Source: Ophiura sarsii | Lineage: Eukaryota; Echinodermata; Ophiuroidea; Amphilepidida; Ophiuridae | Assembly (NCBI GenBank): GCA_035610835.1 | Contig: CM069457.1 | Location: forward strand, 36,358,553-36,422,552 | Length of the DNA stretch: 64,000 bases | Direction of reading: 5' to 3' | Shown here: in pieces, positions 1 to 9,739 of the stretch | How positions within the stretch are numbered: position 1 is the stretch's first letter | How the letters are laid out: every line of letters begins with the position of its first letter | Notes under the pieces: generated by a model | What the model saw: only the letters and a program-made list of their open reading frames with translations | The model's database searches: none | What the model was told of the DNA's origin: nothing | Position numbers and translations under genes: made by a program

Positions 1-353
1 GGTGGGGGGTTCTACTGACCAAGTCTGGTGATTGTAGCATGTAAAATATAGTAGGAGATACATTTTGTAGACTGTGTGTAAGGCCCGGTTTGAGGAAAGA
101 AAGAAAGAAACACGACAGATAGAGTACCTCGATTTTTGAAAAAATCAAGGTAATTATCTCAACTCTCTAAATCACCGGTCAAAACATGGTCCTATCCCTC
201 GACTTTTCCCGCTACAGCGACAAATAGCGCCGCAACCCTATTTTCAATGATACACATCACTTATATTTGGGTATCGGCGGTCGTGAACATCCGCGTGCCT
301 ATTTTAGCTTAATGTTTTCAAAATAGTATGATTTGTTGGTTATATAATCTTAA
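1..353. other. Intergenic, no recognised feature
   Basis: No coding frame with recognisable content is present. A short (gaaa)n run lies near 95-112. Confidence 0.5.
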
Positions 354-360
354 CTTATAT

Positions 361-1401
361 TAGGAGTGGGCTATAGAGGGTCATAGTATCAGATCATGCT
401 TGCTACATGGTTTTTTGATGACTTTATACGCACTGACAACATTTTCAATTTTTTTTTTGAAATAAATGCAAAATCCAGGGTGCCCCGGCCAAAAAACCAC
501 AAAAAGTCGGCCATTATGGAAAAACAGTATTTTGATCATAAATCAATCATTTTTGGTCCAATCAATTTGATTTTGGTGGCAATACCCATGTTTGTTGGGA
601 CATGGAATAATCTTATACAACTTTTATCGCATGACGATGTTTCGTTTTCCTGAAAATGGTATTTTTAGTGAAAATAGCCCTGTGATGGCGCTGTTTAAAA
701 AAATACCTTTCGCATCAACACATCTCAAATTTTAATGTTGAAATATGATAGCAGTTACATTTTAGGCATTTCCTGAAAATCTGAGTAAAATACCATTTGT
801 TGTTTTGAAGCTACACCATTTTGAACATCTTTGAATTGTCTCCATTGAAACACACACTAATGAAAGTTCGTTGACCCCTGTACTATCCTATGGAAGTGAT
901 TTTAACGCGTTCTTGTGATTTTAAAGTGGATGCCACGGTAAAATGAAATGAGGTAACATGCTCACATCTTCAGACAATGTTTCTTGACACACTCTTAACA
1001 TATTTCATGTATTCAAATTCATTTTTATTAAGTACTGCGATAGCTACTATTTTGCAAAGCGCCCTCACAGTCCAAATTTGACCAAAATCAGCTATTACAA
1101 GAAAACGAAGGGGTTATAAGAGACGAAACCAGCATAGAATGACATACTGTACCCTAAAACATGGGTATTGCCACCAAAATCAAATAAATTAGACCAAAAA
1201 TGACTGAGTTATGATCAAAAGTCTGTTTTTTCCAAAATGGCCGACTTTTTGTGGTTTTTTGACCGGGGCACCCTGGATTTCGCATTTTTTTCAAATTTTT
1301 TTTTGAAAATGTTGTCAGTATGCATAAAGTCATCAAAAAATCATGTAGCAAGCGTGATCTGAAACTATGACCTAAAAATGACCCTCTATAGCCCACTCCT
1401 A
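361..1401. mobile_element. Foldback DNA element with ~250-300-bp inverted ends and 7-bp target duplication
   Basis: 361-660 is mirrored by 1160-1401: taggagtgggctatagaggg at the left end matches the right end in reverse, and the match continues through the block containing ggtgccccggccaaaaaacc. The flanking heptamer cttatat occurs at 354-360 and at 1402-1408, consistent with a target-site duplication. The interior (660-1150) encodes nothing recognisable, so the element is non-autonomous. The 7-bp duplication could be a worn 8-bp hAT-type site; the superfamily is unresolved. Confidence 0.8.
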
Positions 1402-1408
1402 CTTATAT

Positions 1409-2207
1409 CTCAATCATATTGCCGAATATCGTGCAATTTCAAGCCTATTTTCTTATTAAAATCGTGACTTCAATGTTAGAACTTCGTTAACATAAATGCG
1501 GAGTGATTTGGTGGTGCGCCCCTCAATACATCCATCACGCACCAGTGTGGCCAATGCACTAACACGCTTATCAGTCTCACACACACCTCTCTCACCATCC
1601 ATCCAACAATGTTGAAGGTGACTATAAGGCGACAACAACAAAAACCTGTTCTATATACGGGCTAACGGACATCGGGTAGGGTCAGTCGTTTGGGTGGTGT
1701 GGTGTGTTTTTTTTTTTTTTAATTTTGTGATAATGTTTGTGAATTTTTAACATTTTTTGCAATTTTCAAAATAAAATCATAAAAAAACAAACATTGTTGT
1801 TCAGGAATATTTTTGAGCATAGGCGCCTTGGTAGCATACAGAGCGTGTTGGGGAGGGTGTGTGGGGTGAGTGTGTGTACGCATTATGCAGCATCAGACAC
1901 TGTTTGGACTTGTTTACACTATTCCACAAATATTTGTTCAATCATTAAATTAGTAGAAATGCCATTTTAGCAGATATTATGCCTTTCAAAGAGTCTATAA
2001 ATGCATGCATCTTACTATAAATCTTAGTTAAAGTGTGTATAAACCATTCTTATGTGTTTCATCATGAGTATTTTATTTCTTTAATTTTCATGCAGCCACT
2101 ACTTGAACAAGCAGCAAATCGTAAGCTGCTCAGAAAGCACCACACAGCTCAATAACGTAGCACAACTCAATGACAGATCAACCAGCTCATTTTAAAACCA
2201 ACTCGTA
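1409..2207. other. Gene-free stretch 5' of the dynein light chain gene
   Basis: AT-rich sequence with a T tract near 1706-1721 and a GT-rich stretch around 1840-1880. No element ends or coding frames are recognised. The promoter and any 5' UTR of the downstream gene probably begin in the last few hundred bases. Confidence 0.4.
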
Positions 2208-2280
2208 AACCAATCACAGGCTACCTAACAACTCATTGACCAATCAAACAAATTTGTCAACAACTCATTGACCAATCAGC
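2208..2280 (+). promoter_or_regulatory. Three CCAAT boxes upstream of the dynein light chain ATG
   Basis: CCAATC occurs at 2210-2215, 2240-2245 and 2272-2277, all in the same orientation and 30-32 bp apart. The last two lie in a repeated phrase, actcattgaccaatca. CCAATCA/G is the NF-Y consensus, and spacing near three helical turns is common in NF-Y promoters. Whether these lie upstream of the transcription start or in the 5' UTR cannot be seen; no TATA box is evident. Confidence 0.45.
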
Positions 2281-2287
2281 AGCAACA

Positions 2288-2514
2288 ATGCAAAAAACAG
2301 CGCACATGGCTACCAACGTCAAGCAGGACGAGGGCAAACATGCAGCGGCGGGATCTGGTGGCAGTCTGTTTGACATACGCCCTCATCCAAGAGAGTTGGG
2401 AAAGAGCTACATTTCGCTGGCGTGTGCACCAAGCATGGACGATGATCTAGAGCAGTATGCGCACCAGACTCAGGATGAATACGAGAACACTTATCGGATG
2501 GAGCCGCCCAAAAG
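2288..2514 (+). CDS. Exon 1 of the Tctex1 light chain (residues 1-75 plus two bases of codon 76)
   Basis: ATG at 2288 opens a frame that runs to a strong donor, AAAG/gtaaag, at 2514/2515. The frame meets a stop (TAA, 2516-2518) immediately inside the intron, which supports splicing there. A second in-frame ATG at 2306 sits in a better context (cacATGG). The exon carries the variable head and the conserved ENTYRMEPPK segment that precedes the Tctex1 domain. Base composition is visibly richer in GC than the flanks. Confidence 0.9.
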
Positions 2515-4881
2515 GTAAAGTAGGATTCTAAATAAACGGGGTATCGTGAGAATTTGCTTTAGCTTTCCTTTATAAAAAAGGCCCCTATGAGCAAATATTT
2601 GGCTATAACAAGTTGTAGATATCATCACGATTACGTTAGGCCAAACAAAGAAGAAGGTCTGTCTCAGAAGCCCGCCCGCATTGGTATGTGAAATGAGCTA
2701 CGGCGCGTAGGTCTATGCACTGGGGGCTAAAAAACTTCTTTCTTTTTTTATTTTTTACTTTTTTTTCATTTTTCTATTTTATTTTTTTATTTAAAAAAAA
2801 AAAAAGGAAAAAAAAGTTCTCCGTAAGCTTGGATAAGCAACAACAAAAAAATGCAAAAAAACAAAAAATCGCATACCTCGTAGACTATTTTCTAATTCTT
2901 ATTTTTTTTAAAAATCGCACAGCACTTTGCTTTTTTGCACAATGTTTCTGAGACAGACCTTCTTCTTTGTTTGGCCTTATTGTTAAAACCATTAAAATAT
3001 CACTTGTGATGAAGAAATCTTATGATACCAACAAATAGGGTAGGGTAGAAAGATTGTGTGTTTGTCGTCATCCTAACCCCCTAACCGCGATAACAATTTT
3101 GTAAGAGAAAACGCCAACTAACCACGTGGAATCAAACCGGGGACCCTCTGCACGGCAGCCCACCCATAAGCCACGACCCTCAGTTATTCGCTCGCGCAGT
3201 ATACCGCACTCACTATATAGGCTTGGTTGATTACGTCATGGAAAACCGTCTGCACATGTGCTTGGAGATTGGCTTAGTAGAAGTAGTAATAGTATCTTAG
3301 AAATTGGGGTGGGGGTTATGGTTAATACAGACAGACACTATACTCTATAGCTTTCTCTGGACAGTGACGTAACTTAACAGGCGCAGGTTTTACGCAAGCG
3401 TATGTATCTTCCCCTTTCAACGCTCTTGTGGATGTGTAATGTACACCAGCGCTGTGAGTGGGCGCACGCGTTACATGTATGTGCTGCAATTAGTAGAAAA
3501 CGCAGTTACGTCACTATATGAAAAACTTTGGGGGTATTAAACGCAGAAAGTCCCACATGAAATCAACCTACGCTGTGTGAGTCTAATTTACCACACACTG
3601 TGTACTATATGGACTTTGGGAATCTTCCATTGCACTCAATGGGGGTGAAGTACACAATACACATAATAATGACCACTTGAAAGTTTCACAACAATAAAAC
3701 AATTCAGTAATATTGCGAACTACAGATGAATAGATAATGTTATAAACTGTTACACCCCTGCAGCGTGAGTTCCGCGATCCATGCATGTGGATCGATGTCG
3801 TATTGTGTATTGTGTGGTATTGATTCACTGACCAAAACATCCGCTGAACCAAGATTTTGCCTAAAATAGTCCAGATTGGTGGGAAAATAACGGGTAGTTC
3901 CTTTCAACCAATCATATTATTTTATATCAATCTGTTGGACATTTTGTCTAGTATTCTGACATCATCGTAATTATTTACTTCTTTATCCTAAGCGTAAATG
4001 TAAGTTAAGTTGTCCTACTGGTCCGTGATGATCAAAGTTATTTACAGTGTTGCAAGGGATGAGCTCAAATGTATGTGCTTAGTGGGTTGATTGGGTTTGC
4101 GTTGAGCAGATACACCGGAAGTTTTTGATATGGTCTCATGATGGCCAAATAGACTATAGACATCTTACTTTCTACCCATGTTTTTAATGTGATTATTGTA
4201 TTTTGGTATTTATAATACAAAGTTTGTAGCAAGACAACAAGAACAACTTTGTGGAGCATCAACTCCTTGAGAATACATTCCAGCGTATCAAAATAATAAT
4301 AATAATACATCTCACTCAGTCTTCACTTGAGACACTCTCTGTAAAGGCCCTGTCACACTGTTGCGTATAGAGCTACCGTACGTGTGCCCGACTTGGGTGT
4401 ACGTTCGGGTAAGTTGCCATTCGTTCGTGACATATTTGGCATACGTTGTATTTGTTGATTTGTCAGACATTTTCCCCCTCTCTCTCTCCCGGGGGCGGGG
4501 GGGGGGGGGAGCACTGACATTGGAAAAGGGTATAGGTATGTGCCGCGCTGAAGACCCCCTTTTTCACCCTCTGCTGCTAGCTCTTATGACCCCCCTATTG
4601 AGCCTGCATCAGTTCTTTAGACCCCCAATTTTATTGAAAATGTTGTGTTTTAAAGCCCCAATTCTTCAAAAATGTTGCGTTCTAACACCAACATTTGCGT
4701 TCTTGTTTATCAAAATTGAAATTTAGGCCAGTTCTCAAGACCTACTTTTTTGAAAAAATCAGTTCCTAAGACCCTATTTTTCGTCATAAAATCGACTCAG
4801 TTCAGTTCTGTAGCCCCCCTTTTTGAGACCCTGGGCGGCACACCCCTACCCAAAAAAAAGTTGAGTGCCCCCCCCCCCCCC

Positions 4882-4921
<40 letters not shown>

Positions 4922-7370
4922 GCTCTCTCTCTCCCTCCTCTCTCTCCCATCTCTTTTTCTTATGGCCTCAATGTGCAGATGACCGTCAGTATACAACGGC
5001 ATAATTTTAGGGGGGCACAGCGAGTTTGAAGCAGAGAGAGTACAATTGTTGATACATGATCTACTCAATTCGCATCTTGGCAATGGTGGTCTGTGATCCT
5101 AATAAAATCCCACTTTTCTGTCCATGATTTTAATTGAAATATTGTAAATTTGTGTAATCCAAGGTTTGTAGCAGAGAAAGTGCAGCCTGTGATGCGTGAG
5201 CTCCTGGAGTCACATCTTGGCGATGCCGTCTACGAACCCAGCGAGTGCAGCGCACTGAGCAAGACGATATCTCACGAAATTAAGACCAAAGTGAAGGAAA
5301 TGAACTTTGAAAGATTCAAGGTACGAACACATTTTCATGATATATCCCAATTTTCCTTGTCTCATGGTGCAATACCATGAAGTGACATCAACATTTTGGG
5401 CTGTATGGGGTGTCTCAAAAAAAGTGCATCATGTGAAACATGATTATTTTGGCCATGAAAATTAAAAAAATTGTTCACAAAATACTAGTAATGATGTTCA
5501 GCAATCTTTAATGTGCCATAAGATTTTTTTTCTATCCATTTTGGAGTTTCCATTAATCAAATTATGGCTAATCTACTCAGGCATGTTCAAAAGCACCTTT
5601 GGCTACTTTTTGTGTGAAGAGAGCTCTTTTATTAGATTCATCATTCAGTGTGTAATTGAGCATAATCAATCAAATCAATAATAATCTACCTACTAAATGT
5701 TGATAGCTGAATTTGAACAAAAAACATATTTTCATCCATATTATCCATGATATATACCAGTCATAATACAATATTTGAATTTTAGACCGTATTTTAAACA
5801 ATACATTGACATATCTTAAAATCATCATTGGAATCACAAAGGCAGTGTTTTTTTCAGTTGAAAGCCATTTTTTTTATTCAAAAGTGGCCAAAGTGGGATT
5901 TGCACTCTTGATTTTTGAATTGATAATATCTCCGTAGTTCCGTGGTGAAATTCAATGGATAAAGTGTATTTGATAGAGGATAGGGCTTACCAACAGTCCA
6001 GTTTTATGAAACAAAAAGACATGGGATGTATTTTTAATCATTTTTCTAATTCATTGTGCACTTCTTTTGAGACATAAGTAAAAAGTTAGTGTCCCTGTCA
6101 CCAAGGAGTAATAGTTTTACATAAATAAAAGGATGTATATAAAATACTGTTCATGAGGGAAATGGTGCAAAATAGCTCCCCGAGGTGACTGGAGTATGTG
6201 GGACTACTAAAATAGTAGGTCTCACGGTCTCCAGTTACAGAGGGGACCTATTCTGCACCATTTCTGGAATATAGATGTGGTGACAGGTGACGTCATACCA
6301 GGCATTTGGTCGGCAGTTTTCTTTGTTTTTTGCCCGGCAGTATGCACCTGCATCCTGTTTTGTTTAGGACCCGTGCTTTGCGCCAAAGCATTATATATAA
6401 AGGGAAATAAGGCATAGTGGACAGTGTTGTGGTCATATGCTGTTCCCTCAAGCATGTATCTACAGTCCAGTTTCTTAGACCGTTGCGTTTGTTGATAAAC
6501 ATTGCTGTCACCCCATCTATAGAGCAGTAAATATTTGTGTTATATAAAATACAAATATTTCTGTCATTTGAAATACTTTGATAACAAAAGATAGGCCTAC
6601 TCAATGTATCAATCAAGGTCAGTCGCTAAGCTTACCTCCGCTCCATCGGCACTTTTTCTCTTGCCAATTGGCAGTATATTTGATTGCTTTTTTGTATTAG
6701 CACTGTGTACATCATCGAGTAAATGCTCCAATGCATCTTCACCAAAGAGCTGAAACCCAAATTCTCCATTTTGGTGATAAGCTCTGGGAAAATTAGTCTG
6801 AACGGCAGCAAAATAAAAAATAGCAATGCAGACGACACAAATGTGTCAAAGGTCAAATCAAATACCGTGATCGCGAACGAGGAAAAAAAGTTCCCATAAA
6901 AAGGTCCATTTTATGTTATACAACAACGGGAGTATACAAACGTAGCTTACGGGTGCAAACTAGCCAGAACTGTCTAACTAAGGGGTATCCCTTGACATGT
7001 TATCCCTGCTGTGATGCCAGCATACGTTTGAAAGGGGCTTTGTGAAACCAGGAGTTAAAGGTTAACAGTGAAATTTGAGAAGTGCCTCGTCAAAATGGTC
7101 CGTTTCTTTGTGACATGATTTTAGCAAATTTTTAATGTTGGATGTGGGTAGGTGAAATACTTCATCTTCCGTGTCCTTACCATTCTGTTTGTCGTTTCCA
7201 TTCATTCCCAGCTCGTATGCATCGTCAACATCGGCGAGAAGAGAGACCAGGACGCCCGCGTCGGCAGCCGTTGCCTGTGGGACTCCAATCGCGACAGCTT
7301 TGCATCGGTGTACTACGACAATCCGCATATATTTGCCTCGGCCACAGTGTACGCGATTTACTTTGAATAG
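2288..7370 (+). CDS. Tctex1-domain dynein light chain, DYNLT5/TCTEX1D1-like, three exons (2288-2514, 5164-5320, 7212-7370)
   Basis: The spliced frame encodes 180 residues. Tctex1-family proteins are light chains that dimerise and bind dynein intermediate chains in cytoplasmic or ciliary motors; that role is family knowledge. Residues 1-65 are a low-complexity, species-variable head. ENTYRMEPP (66-74) is the conserved lead-in of the DYNLT5/TCTEX1D1 group. The Tctex1 fold runs from about 77 to 180: two amphipathic helices (about 78-95 and 106-124), then beta strands with IGEKRDQ (135-141), GSRCLWD (146-152) and the terminal ATVYAIYFE. Human DYNLT5 is about 179 residues, so the model looks complete. 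The junctions are AAAG/gtaaag, ccaag/GTTTGTAG, TTCAAG/gtacga and attcccag/CTCGTA, with phases 2 and 0, and the frame stays open across both. The start could instead be the in-frame ATG at 2306. Paralogue assignment within the family is uncertain, and a non-coding 5' exon cannot be excluded. Confidence 0.93.
2639..2976 (+). mobile_element. PIF/Harbinger-like MITE, copy 1 (in intron 1)
   Basis: The ends are ggccaaacaaagaagaaggt and its reverse complement, extending to gtctgtctcaga, and are flanked by TTA at 2636-2638 and 2977-2979. A 3-bp TWA duplication is typical of PIF/Harbinger. Subterminal GC-rich motifs (agcccgcccgcattgg, acggcgcgtaggtctatg) recur in the other copies. The interior is A/T homopolymer. 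The copy lies entirely within intron 1 of the dynein light chain gene. Confidence 0.88.
3040..3210 (-). repeat. tRNA-derived SINE-like sequence in intron 1
   Basis: Read on the minus strand, an A-box-like tggcttatggg is followed about 37 bases later by a B-box ggtttgattcc (one change from GGTTCGANTCC). That is the spacing of a pol III internal promoter. The stretch does not fold as a functional tRNA. A tRNA-head SINE is the simplest reading; tail and boundaries are not defined. Confidence 0.5.
4470..4990. repeat. Low-complexity block with poly-G/poly-C and CT runs in intron 1
   Basis: ccctctctctctcccggggg then a G run at 4490-4510 is mirrored by a C run of about 50 bases (4870-4919) and gggctctctctct. 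Between them are repeated 'agacccccaatttt'-type phrases. The C run is interrupted by one A. It may be a degraded element with G/C-rich ends, but no target duplication is visible. Confidence 0.5.
5164..5320 (+). CDS. Exon 2 of the Tctex1 light chain (residues 76-128)
   Basis: The acceptor is ...aatccaag/G and the donor is TTCAAG/gtacga. Joining to exon 1 gives PPKRFVAEKVQPVMRELLES, the canonical entry to helix 1. The rest encodes YEPSECSALSKTISHEIK and VKEMNFERFK, helix 2 of the fold. An alternative AG eight bases downstream (tttgtag) would break the frame, so the upstream one is chosen. The polypyrimidine tract is weak. Confidence 0.9.
5411..6074. mobile_element. Short-TIR DNA element in intron 2 (Tc1/mariner-like ends possible)
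   Basis: tgtctcaaaaaaagtgca at 5411 is the inverse of tgcacttcttttgagaca at 6057-6074, about 17 of 18 positions. The 664-bp interior has no transposase-like frame. Target duplication is not resolved. It sits in intron 2. Confidence 0.55.
6160..6263. repeat. 104-bp hairpin (mini foldback) in intron 2
   Basis: aaatggtgcaaaatagctcc at 6160 pairs with ggacctattctgcaccattt ending at 6263. The inner ggtgactgga/tctccagtta also pairs. The loop carries gtgggactactaaaatagta. It is either a tiny MITE or an imperfect inverted repeat. Confidence 0.6.
6264..7200. other. Rest of intron 2, nothing recognised
   Basis: Unique-looking intron sequence with no element ends, tRNA or extra coding exon apparent. 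The translated frames show no Tctex1 homology. Confidence 0.4.
7212..7370 (+). CDS. Exon 3 of the Tctex1 light chain (residues 129-180, stop TAG)
   Basis: A pyrimidine-rich acceptor (cattcccag/CTC) leads into the beta-strand half of the fold. It contains LVCIVNIGEKRDQ, GSRCLWDSNRDSFASVYYDN and the terminal FASATVYAIYFE, followed by TAG at 7368-7370. The ending on FE without further tail is typical of the family. The exon is intact. Confidence 0.93.
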   Translation, partial: LVCIVNIGEKRDQDARVGSRCLWDSNRDSFASVYYDNPHIFASATVYAIYFE

Positions 7371-7633
7371 GAGGGGGACGGATGTCAATCGGAATGTCAG
7401 CTTTACAGTAGGCTGTTCCATTTATGTGCCATATGGTGCTTTCGTGAGGAAACTATAGAAATGAGAGGGTTTGGTGCTGAAATTGCTTATCTCCAGTAGC
7501 TGCTGCCAAATGTTATTCAACTGTAAAAGTGGTAATTTTTGCGCAATTAATATTTTGAGCTTTGCTGATTTTCAGCCATTTCGCTTGTTTTTAAATTTGT
7601 GATTTGAAAATTCATTACATAGACTTATACACA

Positions 7634-7639
7634 AATAAA
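7634..7639 (+). promoter_or_regulatory. Candidate poly(A) signal AATAAA of the dynein light chain gene
   Basis: This is an AATAAA hexamer about 265 bp after the stop codon, followed by a T/G-rich stretch (atatttgtgtgttttt). In AT-rich DNA the hexamer is expected by chance, so this is only a plausible 3' end. Confidence 0.35.
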
Positions 7640-8100
7640 TATATTTGTGTGTTTTTAATTTTGCGATAGCTGCTTTGAGTGCGAAAAGCGCAAAAATGAA
7701 TGTAGTGCAAAAATGTCCACGTTTACAGTAATTGATATGTTAATGCTATTAAATTTGCTATAGATGGTGTGACCGGTGACGTGACGTCATGTATTTACAA
7801 ATGGGACACCCTCTGTTGATTCCCTCCAGGCAGAATATACAGTAAAGTTAATGAAGACAACATGAAATTTCTTTCTAATGAATTGTAAAACTCATTTATT
7901 TTTTTAAAAAATTGTGAAATGCGATAGCTTATAGCATTCCTAAGCAAGTTTAAAGACAGTTTTGATAACAATTTGCTGTGACACCACAATCTAGTTAGAA
8001 AACCTGATCTGGCCTATGTAAACTATAGGAACTCTTGCCCGGTGTGTTTTGTCTCAAATCAACGGAGGGCGTCCTAAATGTAAACAACGGTCACCTCATC

Positions 8101-8623
8101 TATAGTTCAATCAGTTCCAAATTGGCGAGAATCGAGAAATATGCGTTTATTATCTCTTCTCGTGCCAAAAGTCATCCGAGCCAAAACGCATGCGTCACAC
8201 ATTTGATGCACAGTGCGCTTGTTGCGTTCATATGCACCTACTCTAACACCCTTCTGTATTAATTCACAGCTGTAAGGCCAAACAAAGAAGAAAGTCTGTC
8301 TCGGAAACATTGTGCAAAAAAGCTAAGTGCTGTGCGAATTTTTTTTTTAGAAAATAGGCTATGAGGTATGCAATTTTGTTGTTGTTGCGATTTTGTTGTT
8401 GTTGTTTTTTTGCTTATCCAAGCTTACAGGGAACTTTTTTAAACTCTTTTTTAAAAATCCAAACAAACAAAAAATCAAAAAAAAAAGAAGTTTTTTAGCC
8501 CCCAGCGCATAGACCTACGCGCCATAGCTCATTTCACATACCAATGCGGGCGGGCTTCTGAGACAGACCTTCTTCTTTGTTTGGCCTAAGTAGGCTCGCC
8601 AATTTGGAGCTGATCTAACTATA
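8101..8623. mobile_element. Short-TIR element interrupted by a later MITE
   Basis: The outer ends tatagttcaatcagttccaa and gctgatctaactata with the shared aaattggcgag core are inverted copies. A second, uninterrupted copy lies at 14817-14978. Here the element is split at 8275-8586 by the PIF/Harbinger-like MITE. Both copies share atgatgcacagtgcgcttgt. Confidence 0.7.
8275..8586 (-). mobile_element. PIF/Harbinger-like MITE, copy 2 (inverted relative to copy 1)
   Basis: The ends match copy 1 (ggccaaacaaagaagaa...), with TAA at 8272-8274 and 8587-8589. The related host repeat at 14817-14978 reads cagctgtaatgaggc without the insert, giving an empty site that confirms a single TAA before insertion. 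It lies about 0.9 kb downstream of the dynein light chain stop codon. Confidence 0.9.
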
Positions 8624-8818
8624 CAAGCAACGGGTAGCTGCTATGTAATGCATTGCGTAACATTGTGCCATTTTGCATTTAAAAAGGGCATCTATCGCAG
8701 ATAAGAACTGTTGGCACATTTACCTCCATTTATTATGCCAAAGAAGAGTTCTGTTTTCAAATTTGTATTGTATTGCCGGGTGATTGATTGAGCACCATTC
8801 CTCTTTGTCTATTAGTAA

Positions 8819-9078
8819 TAATTGAGGACCCTAGATCTAAAAGGGGATTAAGTCACATTGAGAAAAATGGCAAAAACTGGGTTTCATTGTGTCCATGTGT
8901 GGACTTGACCCACTCGGGTTGTACCTCTCATGGACTCTTACACAGCTTTACTGCATGACTTAACTTTAACATTTGAACAGAGGGTGCAGAGATCCTCCTT
9001 GTAGCAGAAAACTGATACTAACTACAATTTCACAAGATTGTGACTTAACCCCCTTTTAGATCTAGGGTCCACAATTTA
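8819..9078. mobile_element. 260-bp MITE with ~38-bp inverted ends
   Basis: taattgaggaccctagatct at the left and agatctagggtccacaattt at the right are inverse copies. The pairing continues through aaaaggggattaagtcac. There is no coding content and the target duplication is unclear. Confidence 0.75.
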
Positions 9079-9286
9079 GATCAGAGATGCCAGTTTTCAG
9101 AAACCTTTCTGATTTCAGGATAAATTTAAATCAAAACTTACATAATTTATTTTATTCTTGTGGTTTCTAGTTGGTTCTGCTCAAATATATGTATTTTCTT
9201 CAGGAATTATCTACCCTTTTCAGGATGTTTGAGTAAACCTGACCCCCATCTCGGCGAGTAGACATGTGAATGGTGTTCAAGAGAAA

Positions 9287-9568
9287 CTATAATCAAAACA
9301 AAAATTTGTCGATCAAAGCGTATGCGACCGGTGCGTATCGTTCATAACTGCGTAATTCGTGATGGCATGGGCGCAGTATAAATGGAAGATGTGACGTACT
9401 TGAAAACAAATAAGTTATTGACCAATCGTGGCCCTAATCAACAAGACCCCACGCCGCGATGCGACTGTTTTGGAATGCCCGTCATGCAAGGACACGCTCA
9501 ACCTTTGTAATGATCGAGAGCGCTCGGGTCATGACGCTGTGATTGACAAATTTTTGTTTTGATTATAG
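9287..9568. mobile_element. 282-bp MITE with ~28-bp inverted ends
   Basis: ctataatcaaaacaaaaatt at 9287 is matched in reverse at the right end (aatttttgttttgattatag, to 9568), and the match extends to ttgtc(g/a)atca. The interior contains cgctcgggtc and other GC-rich words but no frame. Confidence 0.78.
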
Positions 9569-9739
9569 CATCTTGTTGTTGTTTTTATGGTATTTTTACC
9601 ATATTATTTATATAATGTTGATTATAATACCAGTTCTTGGTATTTTTTATTAGAACAAAATTGTATATAAATCCAATATCAGGGTAATTTTATGGTAGTC
9701 CATAAAATGTATGAGGCCAAATTTTAACATAAATGTCTA

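Noticed and set aside
4750..5083. Proline- or glycine-rich frames at 4.75-5.08, 25.7-26.1, 54.8-55.4 and 57.5-57.8 kb
   Set aside because: They are translations of poly-C/poly-G tracts.
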